NCBI GenBank assembly: GCA_013397115.1
Contig: VWZW01004700.1
Span: 2,465,309-2,529,308 of the forward strand
Reading direction: 5' to 3'
Length of the DNA stretch: 64,000 bases
From: Edolisoma coerulescens
Lineage: Eukaryota; Chordata; Aves; Passeriformes; Campephagidae
Shown: positions 37,401-50,546 of the stretch, piece after piece
How the letters are laid out: the number at the start of each line of letters is the position of its first letter
Numbering within the stretch: position 1 is the stretch's first letter
The notes under the pieces: generated by a model
What the model saw: only the letters and a program-made list of their open reading frames with translations
What the model was told of the DNA's origin: nothing
Database searches by the model: none
Made by a program: the position numbers and the translations under genes

Positions 37401-40400
37401 TCTGCTCCACAAAGTCACCCTTGGAACCTGAATGCCAGACACAGCTCCATGTGAATAAAATCTTTAATATTTCACTGGGTTTCCTGGGTTTCTTGGACTT
37501 TATAGATAAGTAAGCATGGGTCCTAATATTGAAATCAATCTGTATAAATTGAAATCAGACTGTGAAAGGGACAAAGGACTAAAGGGAAAATATGGAAAGC
37601 AGGTAATTGAGATACATGGATCTTTTATAAGAGAGAGGCTTTTTGTCATTTCCAGAACTTCTAGTAATTTTTTAGCTCTTAGCATATAACTTACAGGCCT
37701 TAGGTAGGCTAATTTTTTTCCCTCCAAGAGCTTACAGATGTTAGCATTAAATGAGTTTCTGATATATTCTGTCAGGAAATTAAGTAGCTGTTTCACACTT
37801 CTCCAAAAATCAATAGCTATAAAAGCTCTGCAAGGATCCCACTTCTGATAGAATGACCGCTCAGAATTCCCTCTGCCCCTGAAAAACAAGGTGTAGAGTC
37901 TATCCATCACATTGCAGTCTTGAGACATTTTTGGTTTGGTTGCAAATTTTGAGACACACTGTATTTAATTTTGCTTTTAAGTGAGTGGTTCTTGCTGTTT
38001 CAGCAGCCCTTATCAATTGCTTGCAGTCAATCTTTTTTTCTTTTCATTCATGTAATTTCCTGCCCACATTTTAGATTCAGTGTTGCTAACAACAGTAACC
38101 TAGGTATGAATTGGAAGTTGCAGAAAGTTCAAACTTATCCCTTCAATCTGAAATTCTCTGAGTAGGCAGGATTGCATATCTTGCATTTCATTCCAAGGAC
38201 TTACTTTTTGTTTGGTTGGTTTTTTTTGTCAGTCCATTCTTTTCTGAAACACTCTATCAATTAGTATTGATTTCTGGTGTGCTGTATCCTACATGCATTG
38301 ATGTGATGCAAAGAACTTCTTGCCATACTTCTTGTTATGCATTTTATATCGTCCAGCCGTAATACAGGGAACAGTTCTTTACAGATTAATATTATTCATT
38401 TGTCCAAAGAGGATGGATGTGATGGTGTGGATGCCATTTCAATTACATGATATACACCTATTGTTTTCTCCCTATAATCTAAAACCTGGAAGGATGGGAA
38501 GAGTGTTGACTTACCCCACGTTATTAATGGTAGCCAAAATTTGAAAGACTGTTTTATAAAGCGTGCAAATGTTTATAGCATGATTTAAGTGAGAGATTAT
38601 TGAAATATTGTGTAAGATATTGCAAAATCTTTTTTTATTGATGGCTCTCACTGTTTTCTGAATCTTGCTTGATATTGGAAATTTTCAAGGTCTGTATGAA
38701 AAATGAAGTAAATACAACAAACTCAGTCTATCGTAGTTTACATTTAAGACATGGGCTGCAAAAATAAAGCTTGCTTACATCCAGACACTACGTTTCTGAT
38801 ATTCTGATATTCTGAAATCTTATTCAAGATTTCCATGGATATCTTGTGCCTAAAAACAAATATCAGCAAGTCTATAAGATGGAAAGAACTTTCTGAAATT
38901 GATTTTTAGATTTTATTTGAAAAGCTGACACTTCATGAATCACCTGCTTTGCAGCAATGGGTCTCGTTCTTTCATCCACATGTTTTGTCATAACCTTTAC
39001 TGTGTTTTCAAACAAACACATGACATTTCTAGAAATGCAAATTAGGCCTAACAATTTAGTGTTCTAAGATATTCTCTTAGCAACAGAAGACAGCTGCTGA
39101 TTTTAATTCTGGTCACAAATTACCTGGAAAAACTGAGTCATTTTAGGCTATTTTTTCTTCATACCTCTGCTTTCTCTCATGTTTCACACAGTTTCTTTTT
39201 CAACAATAAACAAATCTGTGTGAAAAGGGAGAAATAGTGGTACTTCATAGGATAGTGTATTTGTTTCTTTCAGATACACAAATTTGATACTGAGAAATGA
39301 TGAATACTTCTTTTAGGGAAGCTGGAAAAAAATTCTGAAGGTAACCTAAACTTTACAAATGGAAAACTTCTGAAAGTGGAACAGCTGCTATTAATTAGCA
39401 AGACAGAGTTCATGTTCTCATCAGCTCATGTCTTGAGGTACAACAGCATCCTTTCTAAAGCACTTGACTATTGCAAATCTATACCATTTCTCTACAAAGT
39501 ACCAACCTCCCCTTTGCATCCCTCCATTAAGTTGTTTATCACATAGAGACGAAGGATTTAATTTTCAGTGCTTTGCACTTCTTTCAAGCACATTACCCTC
39601 ACTGTCCCTCCTTTACTCTTGCAGATACTTAGGCCCTTCTGCGCTGGCAGAGATACAAATAACCATTCCAACACCAAGTTTTTTACCCTGTGCATGTTAT
39701 CACCTAAGAAGTCTTTCATACGTGGGGACAACATGTTTTAAACACCTCTGAAAACCCTCACTATACTTTGTCATCTCCTTTCTATAAAATTCACTGTCAC
39801 CAGGGTGTCTATCAATATGACAATAGCTAGGAGCAAGGGAACTGATACCCTCCTTGTCTGATGGATCACTGTCATATGATTATGTCCTTGGGCTCCCCAT
39901 CCATCAGTCATATCTCCATGTTGTTAACTTAGGATGTAATTAGGTGCAACCATTTTTCATGTAGCAAAGCTGATGTACAAACACATGCCAACTGCCACGT
40001 CTGGGGAAAGCATAAAGCCAAGTGACACCTTTATGTGGTATATTTTTGAGGCAGGGATCGTCTTTTTATTCTGGGTTTGTATAGTGTCTTGTAAAACATT
40101 ACTTCGAGTACTGACTGCAGCTTTTTGTTCTACTCCACTGCAAGAAATGTTGGTAGCAAAATCCTTTCAATGAGATCCAGTTCATTGGACGGGAGTAATG
40201 TAAATCCAGTTTGCATTACTTGGATGGCCCTTAAAACCATTTGAGATAAAAGCAATGGCCATTAGCTCATGGAGAATTGCATGCCTCCCAATCTTTACCA
40301 GCTCAAGGGCTTTCCAGCAGCAAATAATGTGAACTAGCAGGATGACTAAAAACCTTCCTGTTCACTGCAGTTCTCAGAATTGTACACTACATAAAGAGAG

Positions 40401-43099
40401 GGATATAGTGACCACAGAGAAATACAGCCGAAAGAAATGTGGTGTGTAAATATGACTGGGAAAGAAGGTGAACCCAAGCCTGAATAGAATATGATTTTAA
40501 CCCAAAACATCCTAGTATCTTCAGGGAGCTGGGAGCACTTTCCAGTAGGTCTGTCCAGATGCAGTAAAAAAATGAAGCGCTTCTTTCCAGACACCAAGAC
40601 AAAATAAGAATGGACAGCAGATGAGTCATTTTTTCCCCAGCTTTGTGATGGACTGTTTCACTCTCACTTTACAAAGATGAAAGAACAGAGCAGTACAATC
40701 CTCTTAGCAGGGTTGTAACAGCCACATAGACCCTGATCTTCTTGCTTTCCGGGGGCATGCTACCTTTTGTGCTCTTTCATAGATGGTTAGCACTAAAACC
40801 ACTAAAACAGTGCCATCTCCAATTGAGTGAGAAGCTAGGGCCATATCACAGTAATTCTTTGCTTCTGAATCAGTGGTCAATCCATTCCAGGAAGACAAAA
40901 ATACAGAATAAATATTGTTGTTATTCCATATATCCTGGTAGTACTGTTTCAATCTGTTGGCTGTACGGTCTGTGAGACAGTGCACTGGTTAAAGTTGTAA
41001 AGGCTCCTTTTAAAACCTGGGAAGTTAGAACAGATATTATTTTAATGAAAGCATAGATGTGGAGGCTACAACAAAATCCACAGGAAGATTCTAAATCCTC
41101 CAACACTTCGGATTTTTCATCAGCCTGGATTTAGATTGACCCTAATAATGTGTGTACTTAGTGCTTAGAATCACATGTATAAGGTCCATAAAAAATACAA
41201 TTTACCAGCTGTGCAAGTATTTTTCTAATGACTCAGACTCTCTACTTTTTTGTTATTGTATAAAAATGTGACGCTTTTAAACTGAGCAGCATAAATTACA
41301 TTGTTGCTTCTCTGCTGCAATATAATATAACCTTTCCCCGTGGTTATACATTTTAAAAGGGAGGTATAGAAAGTTCTGTGTATCCAGTGCACCTCCTGGA
41401 GTTCAGCTTTCTGGCCCTTTTTCTGATCATTTACTACAGGAGGATATAAAATCCTCCTGTTAGCTGTTTGCATCATGGGAGGCATAGGGCACCTTTGCTT
41501 TCAGGTGTCTTTCTCTGGTTGAAGGGATATCTTCAATTCTTCAGCACTTCATTACTGTGGCAAAAAAACCCCTGTTGCTGTCACAGAACATATCTTTTGC
41601 AGACTGTTGCCATAAAATATGTTACTTTCCATGGTAATGTGCATAAGTCTCCTATGAGACCAAACCTGGTCAAAAATACCTGTATCTGAGACAGTTTCTC
41701 TACAGGGAAGAACACAGATGAATGAAAAGTTTGTTTCCAAGCATGGAAGGTAGCAATTTTGTTTTCTCATTATCAAGAGCGTCACAGAGATAAATAGGAT
41801 TAGGACGTGACTGAGCCCTGCATGTAGTAATTCTGGGCAGAACTAAGTCAAGAGTCTTGCATTACAAAATCATTAAACATTCGCTTTTTTCATGTTTTGG
41901 CACAAAGATTGCACCATGCCATCAATCATTAAAAAGTATGTGCAAAATACAGCAAATTTCTCAGTTACAAGCAAAGTAAAAGATTCCTTTGCATGACATG
42001 TTCTTTACAAGGGCAAAATTAACATGATAGCACAATAAATCAAAACATTAAACTGGAAGATGTATGGTGTGGCTTTCTGTGTGGGACACATATGACCCAT
42101 GACTTACATAGTGTCCTAGTCATGAAAAACTGCCCCTTTAGTGGGACTTTGGTGCAAGTGAATCCATTTGCAGAAGGGCTGTAGGACCTTATTTTGTGCT
42201 CACTTAAACGTATGGCTGAAGCATCCTCAGGAGATTTGACTGTGGTTTAACAGGTATCCAATACATAGAACACAGTCCTAAGGGCTAATTACTGCCAGTA
42301 CGATGTGTATTTCAAGAGGCAGTTTAATGTGAACTTGTATTTATAATGTACCACATATTGTGCTATGACAGCCCATCTTCTGATTCAGCTTTTCCTGAGA
42401 TTCAGTTTGTTGGGTACATGTGTCCCTCTTTCAGGAGGTTAGAAGAAACTAACAAAATTGCAGCAGTTTGAAGTGAAATATTTTAAAAAGTGAATGTAGC
42501 TTCTTATATTAACAAAATAAATATATGCTTTGATTTTCAATAAAATATTACAAAAATACTAGCAAGTAATGCAAAAATGTAAGTGTGTAAACATAATTTT
42601 GAAGCTAAGAACAAACAGAAAAACATCCTAAACACATTTATCATCTCTTTGTTTATTTTTAAAAGATTTTCCTTTATTCTAGGGAATTGTATTTGTAAAA
42701 GGTTCTTTCCTTAAATATGGTAATGCAAAAGCATTCATATTTTTTTAATTGCTTGGACTTCTCTTTAACTTAAGTACCATGTACATGCTTGGAAACCTAG
42801 CTTTCAATAGCAAAAAAGTATGTACGTAATTAGTAATGGGGCCTTCAATCATTCCCCCTCTCATGTTCCACTGTTTTCCCATATTCCAGCACAGTTATGT
42901 GCCCTTTAAGCTATTTTTATCAAGTGTGACAACTTTGAACTTGTTCCAAGACCATATTGCCTTAGATGTGACCTTCTGGTGTGGAAGTTAAATGTTCTCT
43001 GAAAATCTTGCATATAACATGTACTTCTCTATATTTACTCTAAATGTAATATCTTCAAAGAATTCCAAAAAGTCAGTGAAACATGAACTTTTTCTCTAA

Positions 43100-43170
43100 C
43101 AGCCTTAGAGCCTGATCCTTTACACATGACTTCAGTAGGATTTACACATGTGTAAGGGCTGTGGACCATG
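43100..43170. repeat. Possible old fold-back repeat relic
   Basis: GAGCCTGATCCTTTACACAT, GACTTCAGTAGGATTTACAC and ATGTGTAAGGGCTG resemble the palindromic amniote repeat built around 'gatcctgca...acttcaatggga...tactcatgtg'. It is short and diverged, and the family name cannot be given from memory. Confidence 0.3.
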
Positions 43171-44955
43171 TGTGCAAATATGGACACATGTTGTATCATA
43201 TTAAGGTTCAATAATAAGGCTGGCCAGGAAACAAGGATTCTGTTTCGTGAAAAATTCTGAGGTTTTGGCATTTGGTTTCATTCTGATGCAGGGTGAAATC
43301 AAGACATTTCAGCATGTTTTGAAAGCAAGAGAATCCGCAAAGGAGACAGACGACAGACACGTAACTGGGGCCAAGTATATACCTGTTGTGGTGAATCCCC
43401 ATTTCAGACACTGCTTCAAATCTGAGAGCAGTGATTTAAACTTGGATGTGTCCCGGGCAAGATGAATTTCCTTGTTAAAAGTGAAGCCCTTCCTCCTCAT
43501 TTTGAGTGAAATTCCATTCTAAGGTTGAGGTAGGCAACTCTGGTCCTCTCTCAGCAGGATGGGCAGCACTGCTGGCCAAGTGCTTTGCCTGAGGAACATC
43601 ATCTAACTGTGAGCTACGTTGTATGCCAGGGGACCCGTGTGGTGTGTTTGGTCACAAGGCAGGTGACAGGCCATGGTACTCTACTCTGCTGCCTCTCAGG
43701 ACTCTCCAAACCTGTTCCTCAGTGGTGTTCCCTGAGAGGCCACAATCTGCTCAGCAGGCACTCACAAAGCAGCTTTTGGGGACCAATGATATAAGCAAAA
43801 GGGCAGGGTGTGGTGGTTTTATATCTCAGGCTTTTATAATGTAACACAAGAATTCCTGTCACTGGAGTTGTTTGTGTGTTACAGCTATAAAATATTTGCC
43901 TAAGATGTAGTTTCTGAATTATCAGCTTTTCTTTGGGTTTACAAGGAATTGGGTATCCAACGGAGTAAATATTTAGTTAGATGAATGGGTTTTGGTCAGA
44001 AAAGAGTATGAACCCCATCAGCTCTGCTTTATTTCATTGGTCTCAAATGAAAGTAAGCATTATTCAATTTGTTTCTTTGAAAAAAGACTGTATTGCTAAA
44101 AAGATTTTTAGATACCATATGCATTTGAAATATATCTGTATCACATAATCAACAAATGTTTTTGCGTACTCTGAGCATTTTGTGTCCCACAAATATTGTC
44201 TTAGCAATGTGCTGATTTGTTCTGCAATAATGTGGTAGACAATGATAGTAAAGCAAATCTCACACAAATTACAGTTCCATTTAGATCATACTATAAAAAT
44301 TAACTTTTCCAGATTTGATGTAATCTCTAGCAAGAATTAGCTGATAACTTAACTTAAATGAATATCTATTTGAATATTGATTTCATACAATAAAAACCCC
44401 AAAGAAATCCCCAGAAGTTTAAATTAAGTTCTTATGGACAAATAGAATATAGCTTTGCCTGTGGGTTGAAAAAGATCTGGAAATATTAGTGGGTGCCTGT
44501 TTTGTTCAGCTGCTTTACTGTCTGCAAGCACTGCACTGTGAAAACAGTAGGAAACAGTTAAAAACCAGTAAAGACAAAATTCTAGAAGAGGAAATAGAAA
44601 TTGGCAGATTAATTTAAATTTGAATATTTAGAAAATTGATGAACAGGAAAAAACAATCTAAATTTTCTCTGAGTTTATTTCCAAGACAATGGTCCAAATT
44701 TAGTCTCTCTATTTGAAAAAACTCAAAGTCTATATTTAAAATTAAAAAATGATTGCTTTCTTCAGCATTTGTTGTTGGCATGACCCTAGACAAGTTTTTG
44801 GTACATTTTGCCTAAGGGCCAAAGTAATACTTTCACTCTGAATGTTAAATACTATCCAGCAATCTGTCCTAGATCTTGACATCAGAACTGGCCAAGCAGA
44901 CATTTATTCTGTTCTTTTTTATTAGAACAATATTTCAAAGAGCTACTTTCCACCA

Positions 44956-44972
44956 AAAAAAAAAAAAAAAAG
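44956..44972. repeat. Poly-A run, about 17 bases
   Basis: A plain A homopolymer in intergenic DNA with no retroposed sequence recognisable upstream. Confidence 0.9.
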
Positions 44973-45119
44973 GCAGGGAATTGGAAAATTGGAGCTGCTC
45001 TTATTGAAGACCAGATGATGGTTAAGTTTTAACATTTATGTGGTAGCACCAAAGAGGCATGACCTAGTCCCCAGTCAAGTAGAGGCAGTTTAACAGATGA
45101 TATGAGGTGTAAATGCTGA

Positions 45120-45262
45120 AGATTTGCTTCAGTGTGCCTGGTAAATATTATAAGCAAGGATTATTCCCTCTCTGTAGATGTGGAAGCAAATCAGAAAGAC
45201 CGTAACTGATTTTGACCAGGAGTCGGTGTTAGAGACAAGATTAGAATTCAAGAGTTGATTGC
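45120..45262 (+). mobile_element. Ancient amniote repeat relic (MIR/L3/CR1-like, family unresolved)
   Basis: The order of phrases TTATTCCCTCTCTGTAGATG, AAGCAAATCAGAAAGACC, GTAACTGATTTTGACCAGG, AGTCGGTGTTAGAG and AGATTAGAATTCAAGAG follows a widespread old amniote repeat type. Such copies in birds are strongly eroded, so a readable one may be under constraint. Confidence 0.5.
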
Positions 45263-46206
45263 TGTCAAGTTTAGTTCAATAACCAGTGGTGAGCCAGCCC
45301 TGACACCCCTATTCCTGGAGGCAGCAGGTTTTGGCCCTCTGAACTGAGCCAACGTTACCAGCTGTAGGTACTTGCTCACATGGTTATTCCACAACAGGCC
45401 ACAGTCAAAGTAAGGAGCGAATGCTTGTCACAGAAATTCTTAGATTGAGCTCTTTCACCAATGATATATTTTAGCATTGCGTTTTCACACCATCTCTGTA
45501 TTCAAATGAAGCAGACCAGCAAGAGTTCCTGCAGTAGTGCCCCTCTAATCATGTATCAGATTCCCCCAAAATGAAACTTTAGTTGCCTTGTGTTCAAGAG
45601 CTCAGCTGGGAATGGCTGTGTGAGGGAGCATGAGTGACCTTTCATGGTGGGGAAGAAAAAAGTGGCACTAATGCGTGCTCATATCAGTGAAACAGGAGAA
45701 ATACTATTTTAACAAACAAATCTCTGAATAGACTTCATGGATGGTAAAATCTTTTGTCTGAAAGGCACAAGTGCATCAATGTTCATATCCTTTTGGTCCG
45801 ATGGGACAGTGAGCAGCAGAGATCTCACAGACGTATCAAAATAGAGTAAACAGAGTGTTTTAAGGCTCTTTCTTTTTAAGAAGCTAGAGGACCCAAATTA
45901 GTCTTCACTTTGACCTCGGTGTGTAGAAGCAAATGCCAACCAGAAGAGGGAGCGCATGTCAGCTGGAAGTTTATTCCTAGAGCTCTACTGACTCAACTAA
46001 TTACTATGCTGAAAAATACAGCCATGTTGGCAAAATAAATAAAGAAGAGAAATGCAGACTTGCCTTCTGGAAAAGGTCAAAGCTGATCCGAAAGGAACTG
46101 ATATGTGTATATGCCATTGAACTGCCCTAGAAGAAGTATTTCCATGTTTAAGAGTGGCTGGATTTGAGAGAGAAATGTGTCACTCTTGTGCTTTCATGTA
46201 TATTAC

Positions 46207-46756
46207 TCAGCTCATGAGATCAACAGCAGGCTCCTTGCTGTGCCTCTCCTGCTTACAGTTCACATAGGGATCACTCATGTATGTAGTACGAGTCATTTCT
46301 TGCTGTAAAGAGGCCATGACCACTAATTGCTTTCCTCTTTTTCTGTCTTCCCTCTTTTGCCCTCTTTTGGTTTTCCTTTCCCTTATTTCTCCTGCTGCTC
46401 TGTTCTTCAGATATCGTTCTACCCTCAGTTCCCTAGACACTGGCTTGCAAAGCAGAGGAGAAGCTGAAGAGGTCTGGCTGCCTGCAGCACCCCTGCGGCT
46501 CTTGGGTTGCTCACCCTGCGTGCAGAGCAAGTACCAAGTGACTCCAGCCACAGCCAGCTGCAGCTGGGTCTGTTGGCAGGAACGCTTGGCTTGGGGAGAA
46601 GTGAGGTTTCCCTGCCACAGGACTCCTTCTGCCATCTTTTCTGCTCCCTCTGACACTGGACCACAGCTCCAAATAGTTGTCTTGGCATCGAGGCTGCACA
46701 GCCATGATCACAGGGTGACTCAGAGGGGTTGCATGTGGGTAATTGGGAAGCACTGA
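46207..46756. other. GC-richer block with long open frames on both strands, no recognised product
   Basis: The plus strand is open for 159 codons (46277-46756) and the minus strand for 149 codons (46207-46656). The pyrimidine tract at 46325-46410 explains part of this by removing stop codons. Neither translation resembles a protein I know, and the minus frame's Arg/Lys/Glu-rich part is the mirror of the pyrimidine run. Probably non-coding. Confidence 0.25.
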
Positions 46757-46857
46757 TTCATCCAAGAGGGACTTGCCATTCTTTCTTAAGTTTAGCACTC
46801 ATATGAGATTCTCTTCCTCCGTTTACAGATTTTTCACCCTACACTCATCTTTTGTAG

Positions 46858-47043
46858 TTCTCTCTCCCCCGCGCCTTGGCTTCTTACGCTCTTTCTCTGT
46901 CCCCACTGACTCTTATTTTCAGTCTTCTCTGTCACATTCTTTACCCTCCACTCCCTATTTTCTATTGTTCTTTTTATTCTTGTTGCCCCCCCCTTTTCCT
47001 TCTTCCTTGTTCTTGTCTCTGCCTCTTCGTTCCTAATCCCATC
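46858..47043 (+). repeat. Pyrimidine-rich low-complexity tract
   Basis: Almost entirely C and T on the plus strand, including a run of eight C near 46987. The open frames here are compositional artefacts (poly Ser/Leu/Phe on plus, Arg/Glu/Lys on minus). Confidence 0.85.
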
Positions 47044-47911
47044 TCCAAAGTGACATCTCACATCTTCATCCTACCAGAAAATAGTCCTGTTTGCAAGCTT
47101 ACATCTATTTTTCTTTCTTCTGCTGGATATGCCACTTAAAACATCTTTGCTTCCTTGAAGGGCTCTGATTAAGATTGCAAATATTTTTCTTCAAATGGTT
47201 AGCATGGAACAAGGATTTGAGGAATATTGACTCAACAAATTATTTTCTCTTTAATATATTTGCTTCTTCTCAAATAATCATCAAAGTATGCTATAGTATA
47301 TTGCAGTCTTAACAACAGTCAATTAACATATAGACAATAAATTCAGAATCATTAAAATTAAATTGCAAATCTTATTTGAAATTAGTTTTTCTGATTATAC
47401 ATGTAAGTTACATGCCTGTACATAGAAACTGAGTTACTAGGTATAGGTATTCATTATTGTATTTTTTAAAATCTGTCTATAGTGTGACTTTTTGCAAATT
47501 ATTAAAAATAGATAATTTTGTAAATTTTTTTTTGTGTTCATTACTGTACCAAAACTAGAAAGCTGTTTTCCTTTCTGTATTTTTAAGACCAACAGAAGAG
47601 GTATAAGTGACAGTTTTATTTACTTACTATAATGGGACAAGAGATCATTAGGCTTTGCATAGTATGGAGTAACCAATATTATTCTTTCCAGCCTTTTCTT
47701 TCTTTCTGAGACACTTGATCTTTTGAGCATTTGATCTTTTTAAGCAACGCTAGGTCAAGTCAGTTATCTAAGGAATAGTTTGCTAGAGAAAACAAAAAAG
47801 CAATCGTGTCTGACAGTCTTCAAATGCACTTTGTACCTTGTTGTTTTAGTGTCAGCTATTGACAGATCTGGTTGGGGAAATTTCTGGTCCTATCAGCAAC
47901 AACAATTCAAT

Positions 47912-47985
47912 CTTCCATAGCACTTTTCACATCAGAGCACATTACAAATAGCATTATCATCCCTCTGTTGATAGCACAGGGCTTG
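47912..47985 (+). mobile_element. Ancient repeat relic (unresolved)
   Basis: CACTTTTCACATCAGAGCAC, then ATTACAAATAGCATTATCAT and CCCTCTGTTGATAG, resembles the old amniote repeat phrase of the type 'cacttt-caaagcactttacaaa-tattattatcccc-ttacagatg'. Short, so uncertain. Confidence 0.35.
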
Positions 47986-48228
47986 GGGTAGGGATAACTG
48001 ACAGGTTATAGGTAAAGGAAAGGTTTGAGTGGAAGAAATAAATTTCCAGCAGGAAACAAATGGAAAGTTATGTCTTTCAGCGACATTTCCCCACCACCAA
48101 AAAAATCTTAGATGAAGAAATTTTCAAATCTTGCTGAAATTCCTCATTCTGTGATCTGACTTTTGATAGAGTTGCAAAAATAGTGAAATTAGGATAACTT
48201 TTACTGACATTGTTTTGGCTTAGTCAGG

Positions 48229-48270
48229 TCTTTTCTTTCTTTTTCTTTCTTTTTTTGCTTTTTCTTTTCT
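48229..48270 (+). repeat. Degenerate (TTTC)n microsatellite
   Basis: A pure T/C stretch of TTTTCTTTC units with one interruption (a G at 48257). Confidence 0.85.
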
Positions 48271-48550
48271 AAAGTACAAGGTCTGTAGTACAAGTTTCTA
48301 AAGTATTTGTCTCTGAGGAAACATTCCTTTTCTACCACACAAGTGGTAAATAAAAGCTACAAATAAATTCTATTTCCCCAAATGTATAGGATACAAAAAA
48401 ATGTATTCATTAGTGTGAGATATAAAAATGTAGACTCACACTTCTGAAATCTACGGCTGTTCCTTTCACACTTGTGCCAAAGGCAAACAAACATAATTCT
48501 CCCTGGCAGCTGGACGACATTCCAAACAGCCACCACATTAATTCACTCAC

Positions 48551-48775
48551 CTCCATCAGCCTCCGCCTGCAACCTGCACAGCTTGCTGCCAGGAAGCCTG
48601 GCAATAAATTCCAACTCTAAATACCAAACAAGGTAGAAAATACCATACAATGCATTATTCGAAAGGACAAAATGGGCTTGCTTGATAGGGATACTGAGCA
48701 AGGGGCTCTTCCACTGCCTTTTGGAGTTCTCCTTATTGCCCTTGTGGAGATCGGCAGTTGCCACAGAAAATATAG
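48551..48775 (-). other. Candidate unannotated exon, minus strand (uncertain)
   Basis: An 88-codon open frame on the minus strand (48809 down to 48546) contains NKENSKRQWKSPLLSIP, then NALYGIFYLVWYLELEF, then GSKLCRLQAEADGG. It meets a strong donor, GGAG|GTGAGT, at 48551. A plausible acceptor, CCTTCAACTGCCAG, lies at about 48776. No ATG opens the frame and I do not recognise the protein. It lies 150 bp from the plus-strand candidate. Chance open reading is quite possible. Confidence 0.2.
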
Positions 48776-48919
48776 GTTTGCACTGGCAGTTGAAGGCTGG
48801 ATTCTTTGCTCAAAATTTGAGTCATTTTCTAATTACAATCAATAGCTAGATGTTTTATTAAAACTTAAATATTGTATGTTGATGATTTGAAAACTAATGG
48901 TAACCACTGATGTAATTAT

Positions 48920-49055
48920 GAGGGACCAAGCCTGGAACTGCTGCGTATTCAACTCCTTCTGGAGAATGGTGTTGTGGACACTGTGCTGCAGCTCTGCAAC
49001 ATCTCTTCGTGCAGCTTCCAATTTTCTCTCCAACAAAATATATATGAAAATGCAG
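48920..49055 (+). other. Candidate unannotated exon, plus strand (uncertain)
   Basis: From 48923 the plus strand has an open 44-codon segment, starting GPSLELLRIQLLLENGVVD and ending SLQQNIYENA, that reaches a textbook donor GCAG|GTAAGT at 49055/49056. It lacks an ATG. The acceptor side is weak: ATTATGAG before 48923, without a good pyrimidine tract, and an in-frame TGA at 48908. The minus strand of the same DNA is also open (48839-49066) and reads as a heptad-like helix (ERKLEAARRDVAELQHSV) followed by a hydrophobic stretch. I recognise neither protein. Only one strand, or neither, can be coding. Confidence 0.2.
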
Positions 49056-50430
49056 GTAAGTACCAAATGATAACACCATCTATGGTTATAGATTATGTTT
49101 ATTTACATTATATGTATTAGATTTGGTTTAGGTATTTTATACCCATGTATGTACACAAAACCTTTCCACTTTTCTCTTGGTCTTTAAGTTGTTTTTCTTT
49201 TAATTTCAAGAAAAAACCCAAGAAATAAAAGTAATTCTGTTTTTGGAGGAAACAGTGCACCTTTCTCACCTAACAGCAACTGCAAACAAAATGGCCGCTG
49301 TCTCAGGAGACAGATAATTTCTCATCAAGTTAAAGGTAGAGTATGTGATAAAGGCATCACAAATTCAAAAGTGTTCAAACATGGGCTAGTTCTGTTGCTT
49401 TTTTCTGTTCATCTTTTTCAGAAAAGTTGTGTATTCTGAAATGAAATTAACACAGTCTGTTAATTTTGTTTTCCCTGAAATAATTTTCAGGAGTTCAACC
49501 CAAAAGAACACCCAGCAATCTAAGTTTTCCAACTTCTCAGGTTCTATGAGTATGAAGATCTGGGAGGGAAAACTCGAGGGAGCAGCTGTCAAAAAAGGTT
49601 ATTACTGGTTTGGCTTAAGATTGCACTCAGCACACAAGTCAGCCATTCTGTACATTCCAGCCAAAAGTAAGTGGGGCAAATGGGATAGTAAAGGAATAAA
49701 ATCATTCTCAGAAATGTAACAGGCATTTGGACTCTCAGAAAAATTTTACTCTGTGTTTTGAGCAAAGTTGCTGACAATAATTTCATGCAAACTGCTTCCA
49801 CACGTTAGTTTTAACTTTGTGTTAGTTCACTGCATCTAGGGATGGTAAAAAGCTCCCTCTGTTTGATTAGTCTTCTATCTTGACTTTATCTTTTTAGAAT
49901 TTTGCAAAGCTGATAAAAATACAAAAGTTCACACAGAACAATTTATTTGGATTTCAGAAAAAGCTTTGATAAAATCGGCTTCTGTATCAGCAAAAGTAGC
50001 TCATTTTTGAACAATAGATAAGTAGTTCTTGAAAAGATATTTTACACCTTGGAGAGACATTACTTAGGAAAACCTTTTGCCCTGTAGATCTATGCACTTT
50101 TCATGCTTTCTTTGAGTGCGCACTTACTCCTCAGTGCAACAATGACGTATTTTCAGTGCTTTTTTTTTGTAGGGGTAGAGAGGTCGTTCAGATTATCTCC
50201 ACTTTTCTTGTTGTTTTTGAAGCTGCACTAGGATCTCTACCTGTAGGCTGTTTACTATATTGAGTGGCTGTGATTTCTGTAGAATTAGAGCTACTATGAG
50301 CTTTCTAATACAAATAGAATTCAACCCTGTTTACTCCTCCTGCCCAATTGTATTTGCACTATATTTCCTGCTACTGGATCCTTGCCTGGGATAGAGTTTT
50401 GTTCTGTAGGTTACAAACTGTGCAAATGTG

Positions 50431-50546
<116 letters not shown>

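Larger units (their letters stand above)
34406..45119. other. Intergenic AT-rich single-copy DNA
   Basis: No exon or young transposon recognised over more than 10 kb. The stretch 34.85-37.1 kb is very AT-rich, with a GC-richer island at 35.88-36.07 kb. The longest open frame (142 codons, minus, 37500-37928) has no recognisable motif. By synteny this interval may hold regulatory DNA for OSR2 or VPS13B, but that cannot be read directly. Confidence 0.6.

Noticed and set aside
37500..37928. 142-codon minus open frame
   Set aside because: No recognisable motif, no splice or promoter context, and AT-rich composition like its surroundings.
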